This document shows positions 32,245 to 45,828 of a stretch of DNA of 64,000 nt, piece after piece. Both the position numbers and the translations under genes were made by a program. Source of the stretch: Irpex lacteus (Eukaryota; Basidiomycota; Agaricomycetes; Polyporales; Irpicaceae); contig MQVO02000031.1 in assembly GCA_001986395.2 (NCBI GenBank), positions 186,001 to 250,000 on the forward strand. Direction: 5' to 3'. The first letter of the stretch is position 1. Each line of letters begins with the position of its first letter. The notes beneath the pieces are model-generated. The model saw only the letters and a list, made by a program, of their open reading frames with translations. It was not told where the DNA came from and made no database searches.

Positions 32245-35200
32245 CAGTCACGAAGCGCTAACGATGTTCGACGTCGCGCGAAGACCAACGACGTCGTAGA
32301 GAACTAACTCTCGAAACGTTACGAGGGCGCGCGAAGAGGTGATTTCGGTGTGTATAGCTTGCTGGTGAATGCGATAGTGCGACGGGTTGCTTGTCGAGCT
32401 GGGGATGGTGGTGGTTGCGGATGAAGAGACGTGGGCGACGACTGCCACACTTACGCCGCATGTCTGATCTGCATTTCCAAGTTTTAGCGCCCGCATGCCG
32501 TGACACCGTTTGACCAGAGGACGGTGTCCGCGTAGAAATCGTCAGTATGATTACTCTTTGGGCAGAGCAGTAGATTGCGTATAGTACTATTACTGGTGCG
32601 AACACGTCGTCGATAGTAAGTTCAGCTTCCCGAGACTTAAATGGGGCTCCGCGCGAATCGTCGTCCGATTTCAATGGACCCGTCGCAACGGATTGTCGCG
32701 CTCTCAAGAGCAACGGACAGCCGACAATAGCATAGAGCTGTACTCTCTCGTTTGTGCTTTTACCCACAAGACATCTGCGCCATCAAAGAAAGTCAAGTTC
32801 ATTTTACACTGCCAGCGTAGACTACAAGCAAGAGGACGTTGTTGATATGGAGTGAACCGGACAAGAAAACCAGCTTGCAAACTCTATGAGTATAGTGCGT
32901 TGTTCCGTGTTCAATGCAAGCTCGAGAGTGCTTGCTTCCTAGACAACTCGCTCCTCGGTGACTCTTCCGTACGGCACCACTTAGGCTCGGGGTAGTGCAG
33001 GTATGGGTTCGCTTTAGCGAACCGAAGAAAAGAAGTTATGTCGAAGTGGGACGAGACGACGTCGCGAAGCTCGAGCACGGGAGACCGAGGAGAGTGAGAC
33101 AGCGGCATAGAAGTGCATGACGAAGTCACAAGCGAAGATGTCCTAGAAAGCTTCAGGAGTTGCGAGAGTCAGAAGAGCGGAGTACATGTACAAGAGAAGA
33201 CGTCGTCCAGTTAGTTAGTCGTCCTAGAAGAGGGGGATGCTTGCTGATAATGCTTCGTGGGCCATATGTTGGTCGAGAGCGGGTTGCTAGAGAATTATGG
33301 CGAACCGGGAGCTTCCAATAGTAGCGCAGAGCGGATGACATCTCTAGCGAGGACGCATCAGATGCCTTGGGTATTGCAGATTGCGTAGTGCGGTCCAGTC
33401 CGTGGTGTCGTCGTTGTCGTCCACAACGCCCGTAAGTCTTCTGCGATGGTTGCTGTTCCTACCTTTCGAGGTCATCGAACAGGACCTAATGAGATGAGCA
33501 CAGGCATTGCGGAGTATATGCAACCGGACTCACTGACGCCTTCGCCCAACACATCATCCACACCCACTGCTGCCTGGACGGTCGATGCTGTCACGGATAC
33601 CAGCGATACAGGGATTTTGTCGGCGACCAAGTTCGTCCGTAGTTGGATGCGGCGTAACTAACTTCGGTAGCCGGTCGGTGTGATTATTTCTATCAGTTAT
33701 ATGCGGCTAACGATGAGTGGGAGGGGGAGGGTGTAGGTCATCGTGCCCACAGAATTGCTGAATCGAGTGCAGTGAACTGGGAGATTGACTTGAGGAAAAT
33801 TCGTGTCGTTACAATGCGAACAAGCAGGTAAGCAACTTACTCGATAGTTATCCTCCTTCCATACCGATGCTCAACTGCCAGCAAACTCGATTGCGTGACC
33901 CACCAATCCATCACAGTCTCGCCATACCGCTGCGAGTGTCTTGAGAAGCATCTGTGATGATGAACAACTGTGCCGTATGGCCACGCAGTCCCCGGTAGTG
34001 GATGAGAGCCTTCGAGTGTGCGTGTGGGGACGTGTTGAGAGCGAGAACGAGAGTGCTGAATGTTGAAGGAGATTTGGGCTCTACGGGGCAAGGCGAGGAC
34101 GCTGGATTGCATGGCAGTCGGTCATTGAGATGAAGGTTGCATTGGGCGTGTCGAACAGTCGCTTGAGGTGACGATGCGGTTGGCCAGGGCGTGGATGATA
34201 AAGAATCGAAGGCATCGTGGAGTAAGTATCGCTGGTCGTTGGGGAATACGAGGGATTGAGACACAATGCGAGTCGCGTAACCTGTGACGTGTAAATTCGA
34301 AGGGAGACTGAAGATCGCACTATGTCGACGGGTGTGTTCTGCAGGAATCAATGTAAGCATCGCAGCGATGATGAAGGCAATACGCTACTCACATGTATCC
34401 TAGCATTCCCAAGACCTCTACCTTTCAACGCGCATACCCAAAGAGAAAAGTCGCTGTCCCTTGAATCCGTCATCGTTTACGGTGAAGAGACTCGACAGTC
34501 TACTGGGAAAACATTGTTAAGGGCTTGTCAGACGGAAGGATCGCGAGACGAGTATCGAGAAAGCAACTCACAAGTCAATCAACGTTTGTCTTCAAATGGT
34601 TTGGTGCCATTGCAAGTCCTCTACGTCCAGGCGTATAGATTCGAAGGACGACGGCGATAGCATAGAGTGATGATATGGAGAAGTCGCGACGACGGGGTCG
34701 ATGGGCGTGCGTTCGTTTATGCGCGATCTACGTCCATATCAATAGAATCCGCGTTACACCGTCGATGAATGTGCCCATACTGTAGGGCAAGGTAGAAGAG
34801 ACGAGAAGACACTAGTGGTCGTGGTTGCGGTGTGGGAGGCAATCGAGCATCGAGCGCTCATACCAGGACGATGACGTCGAATCTCGCATCTTGAGTTTCG
34901 ACGCTCGATGCTCGATGCATTTGAAGTTGCTGATTGTATTACTTCAGTAAGTATTAAATTGCAGACCACGCTACCGGGCGAGTTCATTGCTCATTTACGA
35001 TGCACCGAGTTTTGGGGATTGTTGTAGTGAACGGTATGAACATTCGCATCTCTGAACGCTACTTACACTATCCTCTAGAGACCCACATGGACTTGTAGCA
35101 TCATCTTGTGCGTGCGACCTAAGTCATAGGATAATCAATTCCCGTCGTCGCGATCGACTGTCCTCCGACGTAGTATGGGCCCTGTCCGTTGAACAACTCC

Positions 35201-35903
35201 TTCGATGTACCGTCTTGGCTGCTTGAGAACAGCGGTCACTACACCGCGTCGGATCCACACAAAGAGATAACAGGCTGTATGATAAGAATGTTCAGTACCT
35301 CGACGGATTGCGTGACGACACCAGACAGCATGACCATAAGTGGGTCGCGATTAGAGGCTGCCTCTGCAGGGGCTCTCGTTCGTAAGTCCCTTGAGTGTAC
35401 TCTGAGGATGGTATTTTTCGCGCGACCCGTTCTCGTAAGCGGAGCGACGGTCGTTTGTAGAATAGTATAGCGGTTTATATTGACTTGCTACCTGAGAATT
35501 GAACAACGTGTGAGGGAACCATACATGTTTATGAGTTAACGTCGTACTTACGGATCGCAGACACGACTCACTCGTGTCCGACACTACCTGAAGTATCCGC
35601 TACTATTTAGTGCGCTCGTCGAACAGTATGCCCCTTCTCGTTTGCGATAGCCGTGAAGGTCGTAGTTGCCGTTCCGGTAAATGCAGGATCGTGGCTGTCG
35701 CCCCGACCGATGTGAGCCATGGACATTTGTGTATACCTCAGAAACCCGTGTCTATCTCATCGCATGCACATTAGACCCATGCCCGCCATGATTATCCGTC
35801 AGAAAATAGAAGTCTGTACTGTTGCGGTGCGATCGAGAAGGACCATCGAGTCTGCTAGGTCGTGTGAGGGATTCATCAAAACAAAGAATATGGAGCGACT
35901 TAC

Positions 35904-36121
35904 CCAAATTGTGCGAGAGATCATCTGCATCGTCCGTGCAACAAAAAACGGCCATCATCACCTCAGTCGGAGTTTTCGACGCGTCTAAGCCCAGTGTTGC
36001 GTTGAACGAGACTGATTATATCCACCGAGCCTCTAAGCGGACCAGAATGACGGCGTGGAGGAGAGATTGTCCGAAGGTTGACGCAACGACCAGTCCGCCA
36101 CGCTGAGATGACAGTGTGATA
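35904..36121 (-). pseudogene. Decayed exon-like block, unit III copy
   Basis: Minus-strand CAG acceptor before 36121 and GTAAGT donor after 35904 are both kept, as in the block at 55095-55298. Inside, a two-base gain near the 5' end shifts the frame relative to that copy. The end still reads SKTPTEVMMAV and TDDADD in the old frame. Confidence 0.4.
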
Positions 36122-39100
36122 CTGCTCAGAGTAGACAACGTGAGCGGCAAGGTCTCGGATAGAGCGAAGGTCACTCACTTGCGTTCGCTCACCCCATCAA
36201 CAGCACATCTACCATATCGCACCAGACCAAGCACCCAGCCGGAAATTTGGTTGAGTATCTCGGATTCAGCGCGAGGTCCCAAGGTCTGCTGCAGAGTACA
36301 GGGTCGAGATTGAGGGGAAAGTCGTCGGGTGCGCCATAGATATTTCATGAAGGCGGGCAATCAGTGTGAGATGAGGGGGTTGTGTCAGGTTGCAAGTACC
36401 AATGGAGGGCGGTGAGCGTTGCATGAGGTACCCGCGACCGTAAAAACCAGAGATGGACGCAAGCAATCTACACATAGATGCTGCCTCGCGAAGACGAGCG
36501 GGACTCTGGTCTGTATGGCTCTTGAGCGTGAGCATCCTTAGATGGTGTTTCCCCCGTATCTTTCTTGTAGATAGAAGCGACGGTCGTCCGTAGCGTAGAC
36601 TTGATATTGGCTTACTACCTGAAAGATTGAAAGACGAGCTACGCGTGAGCAGTCCACATCTGTTCGAAAATTAACGTCGTACTCACGGATCAGAGGCGCG
36701 AATCTCTCGTTTCTAACACCAAGCATCCGCTGTTGAGTGGTAAAAACAGCCATATCAGACGATAGGCTTCTTCCCAGAGCTGCTACACGGCGAGAATAGT
36801 GGGTGTGCGATGGTCTTGATTGTATGCGGCGAGGATTATATATTCGAGACATGGAGGGCAAAAAGCATCTCGGGAATGGGACCTAGGCTTGACGGTAGGT
36901 TTTGCGAAGGCGGGGATCATGACTCCACGTTCAAGTGCGCTTTCGTGAACCCTGAAGTCCGTAGTGACCGCTCTGCCTAGACAGTAAACACAAGTTCAGT
37001 ACTGTTGCCCGTGAGCGACATCGCCATGAACGCACCCGAATACGTATAAACTTCGTAACACCCGTCGATTCCACCACATACACAGCAGTACTCTTCTGCT
37101 AACCGACGGCGATGGTCCATCGGGTCCAAGCACCTCGTACCACCCTCAAGCGATTGAGAAAGGTCGTAGAGTGCACGCCGGCGTAGACGGTGACTCGGAA
37201 GGCCCGAGCGTAGGTCGACATCGTCTAGTCTGGGTGGTGCGGTGTGCAACGCACAAGGAAGCTGAATCGACGACGAGCTCGTCATCTCGTTCCGCTGCAG
37301 TGGTCGAACGAGAAAAGGGGCCGTATGGTCTTCTATTGACACTTGACGATTGCCCAACACTCTATCGAGACGAAGAAGCAGCTGTTAGGTCCCGTCAGGA
37401 ATCGAACAGAACGAGCAGACCTAATGGACTCACTAAGAACGCGTGGGGGACTCCTTGCGTTATACGCTCAACACTACAAATGCGCACATCTTGAGCTTTG
37501 ACCACCGTTTTCTGAGAGGCCGACGCGGGGGTTGATGTGTAGCGTGACCTGAGTGAAGCGTTGACATGGATAAAGCTGCCGCGTCCACCGGTTGACTCCT
37601 ATAAAGGCTGAGGAAGAGACGGTCATTGCGAAGGATTACAAATGAGAACGGAGATGCGTGGACAAGCAAGACGAGTTCCCACAGCTTCAGCACACGACTA
37701 GGATGGTTATCGTTGTGCTTGTGATGAGAGAACATCACCGCCGATACGAGGCACGTCTCGTACGGAGTGTGGAGTATAATCCTTATGATGGGTTCTGAGA
37801 AAGGAAAGGTGAGGCGACGAATTCTAGGGGAGACACATGGAATTGGTGAAGAATTTGGTAGGCCACAATGCAGAGAGGGCTAGCGTGAGATAATTTGAGG
37901 ACGAGGCCGCCGACATACCGACACTTTGCAGAGGGACGATCATGAGTGACAAGGTCGAGGAAAGGATGAGGCACACGCACCTACGTTGCCTTTCGTGTCG
38001 TCCGAATCGAACCGTGCATCCAGCCATGAATTTCGTCAAGCATCTTGAACAACTTAGGAGCTCGAGCCACACCGGGTAGCGGCAAGACGACGGTCATGCT
38101 GGGTCGCATAGTCCGCCTATCGAGTTTATTGAGCTATCGTATGAGAGAGCTGGTCGGGGATGGGGCTGAGTGTGTCGAGATTGCAAATGCGAGGGGCGAG
38201 TTGGTAGGATGAATGTCTCGTAGCTCTAATACTTGTTGCATTAATTGTGAACTTGTGACAGAGGCTTAGAGGCTGAGCATAAGAAACAATGAGTTGTCTA
38301 ATACGCTGCAGAGAGTGAGATGCGTACCAAGCGAAGGCTTCAACGCCGCCTACACCTTACATCATTTCTCGCACGAGCATACATCTGGAGTTAAATGTTT
38401 AGCTGCATCTAGTAAACGGACCTAAGAGACTCACTAGTCTACTGGCATTCGCGCGTATACCCCTACCGTCAACACGTAGCCTTCAACCCTCGTTTAGGTT
38501 ATCCGTTATCATGAAGTCTTGAAGGTAGACGCAAGACGCATCCCGAAGGAATGAGCTGTGCAGCGGGCTGGCTAGAACCTTACTGTCGAGGTCGTGGGAG
38601 GATCGAACTGCTGCTGTCGAAGAAAAGCGGTTATAAGTCTATGGTAGTCGCATCGGTGGGCATGCTACTGACACACTATCGTCCATGTGCATAGCAGTTG
38701 CAGACGGGGGTCGTAGTCGATGCAGAGGTCGTCGTGGTGGTGGTCGATGAGAGAGTGCATCGGACCCCGGACCGAGCGTTCACTGGCATTCATCACCTCG
38801 ACCGACGCGTTTCTCTGCTTACCACCATCGACCACTTCACTCACTACTCTCCCCGTATTCTCATGTTTGCTAAGGAGCGAGTCGAGCGCATGCAAAGCTA
38901 TGGACGTGACTATTTCTCGGGGAGCGATCTCAACCTGCGAGACCTGACTGGCGGATCGTACGCCCATCTCATAAGTACACTGAGCGTGAATTTGACGTGA
39001 GTACTGACACTGATCTATACGTGCAGATAGGGCGTTATATTGAGAAGCAAACTCGTATATACTAGACGTGTTTCTGCTCGTAGCTGTGGGAGAGCTCCAC

Positions 39101-40537
39101 GATTTTGCTCCTCTCGCCCATTGGTCGCCGCTCATTCGCTCAACAAGACTTGGGCTCATTCTCCTCTCCTCGAAGCACGTTAAAGCTACGACAAGGATTG
39201 AAAGCACATGATGCAGAGGGTGTATGCGAAGATGAATGAGGCACGATACCAAAGGCAATAGTACGGTACGTTCATCGAGTTCATGGCACTCGGCGTCGAT
39301 ACTGAGGTCGTTGCCTATCTCTAGCCAGTAATTCTTGCATCCTGGCTATCATAGTCCACCATCCATGCAGCATCTCGACATCCACAAATCCAGCATGTTG
39401 CACGTCCCTCACACGTCCCATCGTCGACGTGTCGACGACTGCTCCGTGCGTTGTGTTGTATTCAACTGTTCACCCACAAAGCAGTCACTCAACCTCGGCA
39501 ACGCGTAGGTCGTCGTGTGAAGTGACAACCGGTCGCCTTGAGTTCTCGATGAAGACGATGGCCGCGAAAGCGAGCTGAGACGTTGGGACTGCCGCGGAGA
39601 TGGGCTGACAACTCTGAGACTTAGAGGTCTCAGCTCGTGTGGGACGTTAGCGATGGGAAAAGCAAACATGACTGCGGGTGCGTGGTACTCTGCTCAGCGG
39701 TTGAGGCATTCAACGAAGGATTGACAACTGACAGTATTAAATCACGGTCACTTTGCGTCTTCATAGGTCCGGACACCGCAAACGCGTATCTCTACGTGGG
39801 GCACTGGTAACAGGACAACGCGAGCATTACAAGGTAGCCTTGGTACGTTTTCCATTCTGCTAACGTTCCAGTGGACCCTTTTCATCTTCGTAAAGCGGGC
39901 CGTTTAGCTGCTCGCAACTCACGTCGCAAGTTTGATAGCGCGTGCGCCGCTCGCTACGCTTTGCGCAAGTTGAACTGGGTCCATTGATATCCAAGAACCA
40001 AGATATATAAGACTGTACGGCTGTCGCGCGGTTTTGAGTTCGTCGACTCGTCTTGGCCAGTCCCTGGATCGTTGAACGCGGCGACGCGTCTCACCCCCTC
40101 TACCATTGTTTTCTCAAAGCGGCCGCCGCAACACGAGTCGCAACGATAGTTCCTATGCCGCTGTGTAAATTTGGAAGTAGCCTGTAGGTGTGACGAGCCA
40201 ATGTCAGTGTCTAAGATCAACCAGGACGGGCGAGCTGCTCGCTCGCGTGGCGCATAGGTGTGTTGACTCAGACTCAGTAAGGTATCTTGCAGCTGATCCA
40301 TATGTGCACTGACAGGCGTTGGGATGATTGACATGTAATCTATGTAGGCTTAGTTCAGTCAATGAATGCATGAACGGGTCCATATATAATCTGCAGTCTC
40401 TCTTCCTAGCCTAGTCAGATACAAGTACAAAGGTAACATGGAACACAGAATCAGATCTTGGTAACCTGTAAGCGAAGCAGTTTGCTTTTCAGTCCACTCC
40501 CAGAACATGGGTCTTGACACTCATGACCTCTACTTCA

Positions 40538-40545
40538 GACCATAC
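40538..40545. repeat. 8-bp target site duplication GACCATAC, left copy
   Basis: Perfectly repeated at 45847-45854 on the other side of the hAT element. Eight bases is the hallmark of hAT insertion. Confidence 0.92.
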
Positions 40546-40563
40546 TAAAGCTCTGCACGGGTG
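40546..40563. repeat. hAT terminal inverted repeat, left
   Basis: TAAAGCTCTGCACGGGTG, the exact reverse complement of 45829-45846. Confidence 0.92.
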
Positions 40564-40726
40564 CAGGTTACCCGCAGGTCATCATAGGTAGATCCGCAGT
40601 ATTACCTATAGGTAATCAAACCCGTGGGTTATAGGTACCTGCTGCAAAGGTCAGGCAAGGGTGCAGGTCGAACTATATGGCATGTTACGAAACCCGCGGG
40701 TTAACCCGCAGATCAAATATATGTAT

Positions 40727-43708
40727 TTACAAGTCTGACTCATCTACTACAATGGCATCCTCAACAGCTTCTCCAGCATTGCTTTTCCCTTTCTTTGGCC
40801 GCTTACACTTATCTCTGAACACCTGTAGGATCTCCTCCTCTGGAATGAGGCCAGAGAGCGATGCCCAGGAACTGAGGACCGTGGCCGCGCGCGTCGATTC
40901 GTCGCTAAGCGCATGCCGGCGCTTCGAAACTGTGAGCCCTCCACGCGAGAATGCACGCTCGACATCTGTCGAAGATGCAGGTGCCGAAAGGAAATCCAAG
41001 GACATCTGAGCCAGGGCCTTCTTCTCCGGATTGCTGCTTGAGGTTAAGACGCCGTACCAGTGCTGAATGGGGTCGTCAATATCGCTATCACATGGTGCAC
41101 GGAGGTACTCTTCTAGAGCGTCAGCCTTCGCATCGCTACGTCCCCATTGGTCAAGCTGTGAGAACCGACTGTTGAGCTGTTGACGAGCAGCCTAGCGAGT
41201 AAATAAGTATCAAGTGTAAACCACAATGAGAGACCGAGGAAGGGCATGTACCATGCCACGAGAATCCGCAGTCGAACTTGAAGTCGTCGAAGGTTGGGGG
41301 TGTGAAGCGCCTGCGGCAGTGGGTCCGGAAACTGGCTTATAATGCTTCCACTGCTCGCGAGCGAGAGCTTCCGCGGTCTTGATCCAATCGGACGGCCACT
41401 TCATGTCCGTGAAGTACTTTGTCTTGTACCGCGGGTGGAGAACTGATGAAGAAATATTAGTACAATTCAAATCGGTTTCGTCAGCCGCAGATGTACTCAC
41501 TCATAGCAACACGGTACATAACGGAGTCGTCGGTCTTCGAGTAATACTTGTTCAAGACCTCGAGGCCGCGGGCTGCGGCAACGCGTACCATAGCTGCGGT
41601 TTGCTTACTCTCAATCACATCTTCGAGTGCGCCAGTGAGCATATCAATGACCGGGATGACTTGATGAAGGAGTGGTGTGTTCGCTTGAGAGATGCGCTGC
41701 GTAGCATAGAGAAAGTTCTGTAAATTCGATTAGTATGAAAGACAACAATCTCGTAAGAGAGACCAAAAGCCTTACCCCGAGCACAGCATCCAGCTCGATC
41801 AGAAGGTCCCATTCCTTGGCTTCGAGGCGGCAATGCTTGAGACCGCCCGCTTTTCGACCCTTGTCATACTTCCCCATAGCGAACAGCCCCTCAAGCGCAG
41901 GGCGTAGCTCCAGTGCACGCTCGATAGCGCTACAGACGGAATTCCACCGAGTGTCGATTGGGCGAACAGGTATCTTGAACGCGATCTTGGCCTTGACACA
42001 GTTAATTCTGAGGTCTTCGCGAATTGTCGGCGAGTGAAAGACTCGCTTCGCTAGAGCCTTGAGCTAAATTGAATACACCAACGGTCAGCAAGCTACTCTT
42101 CGAGCGCAATACACAAGTACATACCTTAGAGACAGCGGATTTGCCCACTTTTTGTTCGTCGTCGTCCAACGGGTAATCCTTGGCAACGGAGGCGATTATT
42201 TCTTCGAGGTCACGCGCATCTGCTGCTTCTCGCATCGCGTCGAGCTCGAAGACTTCTGTACCCTCGTCATCCTGTGCAGCACGGCTTTCGTCATTGTCGA
42301 CCAATGCAGCAGAGTCCTCCCCAGCGTCGTCATCACTTTCATCACCGGAATTGTTGCCATCGTTGGTAGTATTGCCGTCTTTGAGCTTCTTGGTAAACCC
42401 CGAGAGTATCGCCTAGTAACGGTGAGTAGAGATGAGACGATGCTGTCACCACAATGTATACAAAGTACTTACCTTGACAACCAAGTTGAGGATATGGCAA
42501 AAGCATCGCACGCGTGTCTGAGCTGAGTTCAAGCCACCAAGGGACTTTAACTCGGTGACCATGGTGTCGTTGTTCGAAGCGTTGTCGCAGATCATCGCTA
42601 GGATCTAATACGAAAGAATCTCAGTAACAAGACTGTAACGTGAGAAGGCCTCTTACCTTTGTGTCGATGCCAAGCTCCTTTAAGCACGCCTTCAATTCTC
42701 CTGCGAGATAGACTCCCGTATGGCCCTGGTTGAGTCTAAGATATGAAGTATATGTAAATGAGAACGATGATGACCAACTCAAATGCGAAAGCATATTGCG
42801 CACCTGATAAAGTCGAGTATAAACCCGACAACTTTCCCATCCACCACACGATGGACTGTAACACCCAAGAAGGAAAGGACATTGGGGGATGTCCATCCAT
42901 CGAATCCTAGGTGGAGCCTTCCTGGGTAGTCCCGTAGTATCTTCGCAACATGCAGCCGGGCAAGGGAGAATATCTCACGGACATCGCGTGAGATAGTCGA
43001 AGGGCTCGGAACCTCAACCTTGGCGTATAGCATTCTGAATATGGAGAGCAGTTCTGGATCTTCGACGATTTGGAAAGGACGGTGACGGCGGGCGATCCAA
43101 ATGCTGAGGAGGTAGCGCATCTTGGCTGCGCTGTAGGTAGAGCCCTTGGCGAAGGTCGCGATGCTCTTTTCGTCCTCGACAGCAGTAGGCGAGCATTTGG
43201 CGATGTGCCGATTGAGGTTGCCAGTTGACGGATCTTCACGGGCGTGAGTAAGCGTACACGATGGGCTACACAATATATATATTCGTTTAGTCGTTGCCTG
43301 GTATGAGTTTATAGTAGACGTACTTTACTTTGCACTGAAAGCGGTATTTGACGACACCCTTCTCGACTACAATCTCAGGTGGCTGCTTGAAATGCTTATA
43401 CGTGTCCGATTCCCAATTATCCATCTGTTCTTCTAAGATATTGTGATTTACATTAGCTGTATATTCAACCGCGAATAATCATATCGGCACGTACTAAGAA
43501 TTTCCTCGTTTGACTTCACGCCCACCCCATACCTCTTGTTAAATGCCCGCTTGCTCTCTGAGGAGACCTCTGGCGCAGGTGTCGATGCTGTGTTCGTTTC
43601 TGCGACGGAAGATTCGTCCTCATGGTCACTGGCACTGCTGGCACTGCTGGCATCATCAGTGCGAGGACGCTTGCGCTTCTTGCCCTTGGTGGAGTTACGA
43701 GGCGCCAT
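40727..43708 (-). CDS. hAT transposase, 10 exons
   Basis: Exons: 43708-43495, 43432-43324, 43265-42804, 42735-42657, 42604-42473, 42412-42125, 42063-41776, 41717-41501, 41442-41252, 41191-40727. All introns are GT-AG and phases agree, giving 814 aa. The start MAPRNSTKG was chosen because it opens a Lys/Arg-rich, Ser/acidic leader like other hAT transposases. A BED-type zinc finger lies near residues 105-132 (FQCK..PSC, then H-x3-C). The RNase H-fold catalytic Asp candidates are D230 in LGFDGWTS and D295 in MICDNASNND. The family's CxxH motif is at about 319-322 (CFCHILN). The C-terminal dimerization region shows PIQHW near 701 and SSTDVERAFS near 733-742, its Glu being the likely third acidic residue. 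It excises and reinserts the element in the nucleus. Confidence 0.88.
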
Positions 43709-44422
43709 GAGGAAAAGGACTTCACGCAGGGGATGAGGGAGTCGGTGAGATGAAGCTCTGGTAGGCGTACACACGACTGACTCACCAAGTGGATTAAGTA
43801 CGCACAGGCTGTTCCTGGGGATTGCTGGGCGTACAGCCAGCACTCAGCTCAAGTCGGCCGACGTTCAGAGGCTCCACACGGGTAAATTGCTCTGGCTATC
43901 GTGACCATCGAGGGGGACGAGGCGTCCAGACAGGTGCGCATTTTTCTGGCCAATGGGAGATGTGGCGAGCAGATGGTGGTGGTCGATAAACGGAGGCAAA
44001 TGTGGCCAGCGCTTTTGACCTGTGCAAGTGTCCCACGGTTCAAATCAGCAACGGACTCGCTTAACAAACCACGGACTTACTGGCACGTCTTCACCCCTCT
44101 CTACCACCAGCTACTCGGAGTCCTCTTGATCTGCCATGTTCGCGGATGCCTGCTATGCCTGGCTGGTAGCTGCCATCTTATTGAACTCATACGGTGCGTG
44201 TCCGGAACATTGTTCCTAGTACTTGTGATCGAGATTGTGCGCTGAGATGAATATTTCGTCAGACAGATTTATCTACAGCGCAGGCACGCCGACAATGAAA
44301 CCCACCGTAGATGATTGGCTCAGACATAGTACGAGTATCGGCGTACGGAGTCGAGATAAAGAAGAAAGCGGGGACATTGGCGAGGTCAGTATCCAGCCAC
44401 CAGAACTCGGTCAAGGCGTACG
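43709..44422. other. Internal hAT region between transposase and cargo genes
   Basis: Contains the 5' side of the transposase gene (promoter expected here) and plus-strand open frames at 43901-44245 and 44235-44486 that I cannot join convincingly to the downstream exons. They could be upstream exons of the plus-strand gene or chance frames. Confidence 0.4.
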
Positions 44423-44939
44423 ATGGAGCTTTCCAGAGAGCACACCGAACTTCGTGCATTCGGTGGCTGCATATGCCGCGTATTAGGGTCGGTTTGTCTC
44501 AACTGGACGGTGAGTAATTATTTTAATATCGCTTAAAGTCAAGGAATCAAACCATCACCGCAACTAGGTCGTTGTAGCCGTTTTTCACACCGGAGACACC
44601 AGTGTCGTACCTCAGATTATTTCTGTGGTGTCCGACTCCTGCTCCCCCCTTATCTCACTCCTCAAGACCGAGTTCCGCCACAGTAGAACAAGACTGCTGC
44701 CCTCCATGCAAGACCGTGACCATCACCGTGACACGGATTCAAGTGCCGAAGCTCGCTTGCACCTCCTAGCCACTATAGCAGCCATCACGAATATAACCTC
44801 ACGTCCAACGCTCTCCACCGCACACATCTTCGACCACGTTATGCGGGTATACTATGCTTGGGATCCTGTTGGGGCAGCTAATATTGGGATAGAGGGGCGG
44901 CGTCGTACATTAGAAATATTAACAGTTCGCCGCTATTGA
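44423..44939 (+). CDS. Possible two-exon hAT cargo gene, unknown protein
   Basis: Exon 1 44423-44509 (29 codons, ATG then MELSREHTELRAF) and exon 2 44568-44939 are joined by a 58-bp intron with GTGAGT donor and CAACTAG acceptor, phase 0, giving about 152 aa. Exon 2 is open without interruption and reads like a folded protein (ISLLKTEFRHS, LLATIAAITNI, HVMRVYYAWDPVG). I do not recognise the family. The start is uncertain, since additional upstream exons are possible. It runs opposite to the transposase. Confidence 0.45.
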
Positions 44940-45024
44940 TCTCGTTTAAGTTCAATTTTATTCTTATTTGCTCTACTACTCTTCGTGAATCAACGATCGT
45001 GTGAATTACGGCGTACACATACAA

Positions 45025-45594
45025 CTACGAAATAGTGGTACATGTGTCCTCATTAAACTGAAGCCCTGAATCTACATGCATTGCAATAGCTATCGCGAAT
45101 GCTCTTTCGTTGGTCAGCAACGAGTCTTGTATCAACCTCCTGTACCAGAATTTATGATCTTCGTGCTCGAAATATTCTTGTAGGTCTGTGCGGATGCTTG
45201 CATCGAGTTTCAGCTGTTTGATAATAGCTTCGCAGGTGGGTATTGTGCTAGGAACAACACGACAGCCCGAGTAGTGATCGTCAGCCGTGGATACGGTGGG
45301 CATCCGAATGGCTAGCGCGTTGGTGTTCTATAGCAGTAGAAGTAAGCGGTAATTCATTTGCTAGCAACGCAAAGGCCCTGGCCATAGAATAGCTATGCGC
45401 TCACAATGCAGACTTACTTCGTTTATGTTCCGAGTGCTTTCTTCTACATGACCGAGCACTTGCACGGCCCGTTCTTGAATAGCCAGAATTCCAATGACAG
45501 CTTCATCCAAAAGGACGTCTTTCGCAGCAAGCTCTCTTGTGAGAGTAGCTACCTTCCTACGAAGCTCGATATAGGCTGGAAGTGTGTGGGACAT
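45025..45594 (-). CDS. Two-exon hAT cargo gene, small coiled-coil protein
   Basis: Exon 1 45594-45418 (59 codons) and exon 2 45327-45025 flank a 90-bp intron with GTAAGT donor and CTATAG acceptor, phase 0, giving 159 aa. The N-terminal half is heptad-like (ELRRKVATLTRELAAKD, ILAIQERAVQVLGHVEES). The C-terminal half is polar, with IIKQLKLDASIRTDLQEYF and DHKFWYRRLIQDSLL, then an Ala-rich helix (RAFAIAIAMHV). Product unknown. It lies at the far end of the hAT from the transposase C terminus, on the same strand, so it could be an accessory factor or captured host gene. It is 180 bp inside the right subterminal repeats. Confidence 0.6.
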
Positions 45595-45828
45595 GGCTAA
45601 TGTTGACTACGGTGTTCACAAATTGACGTCCCGAGGCATAATTTGCTCCGCATGTAAGCTTATGTATTATGATTTACTAATCTAGTACAAACCCGCAGGT
45701 CATCCGTCCATGGCAGGTACCTAAACCCACAGGTCAGGTACCCGTAGCTAGCATACCCATGAGGGTGTGGGTACAAACTTCTGTGCAGTAAATACCTGTG
45801 AGTGCGGGTGCGGGTAGATCCGCGGATC

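Larger units (their letters stand above)
32245..40545. repeat. Spacer III
   Basis: No intact long gene. 32245-32490 is the shared promoter-proximal block. 33400-33830 aligns with 53870-54170 and with about 3230-3470. 34780-34870 aligns with 2280-2350 and 53030-53080. From 35700 onward the order follows spacers I and IV to the end of copy C. Some islands are strikingly conserved: 37156-37219 is identical over 64 bp to 5347-5410, and about 38080-38125 is identical to 6230-6275. The right end (about 40200-40545) is the 3' flank of copy C, interrupted by the hAT element. Confidence 0.55.
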
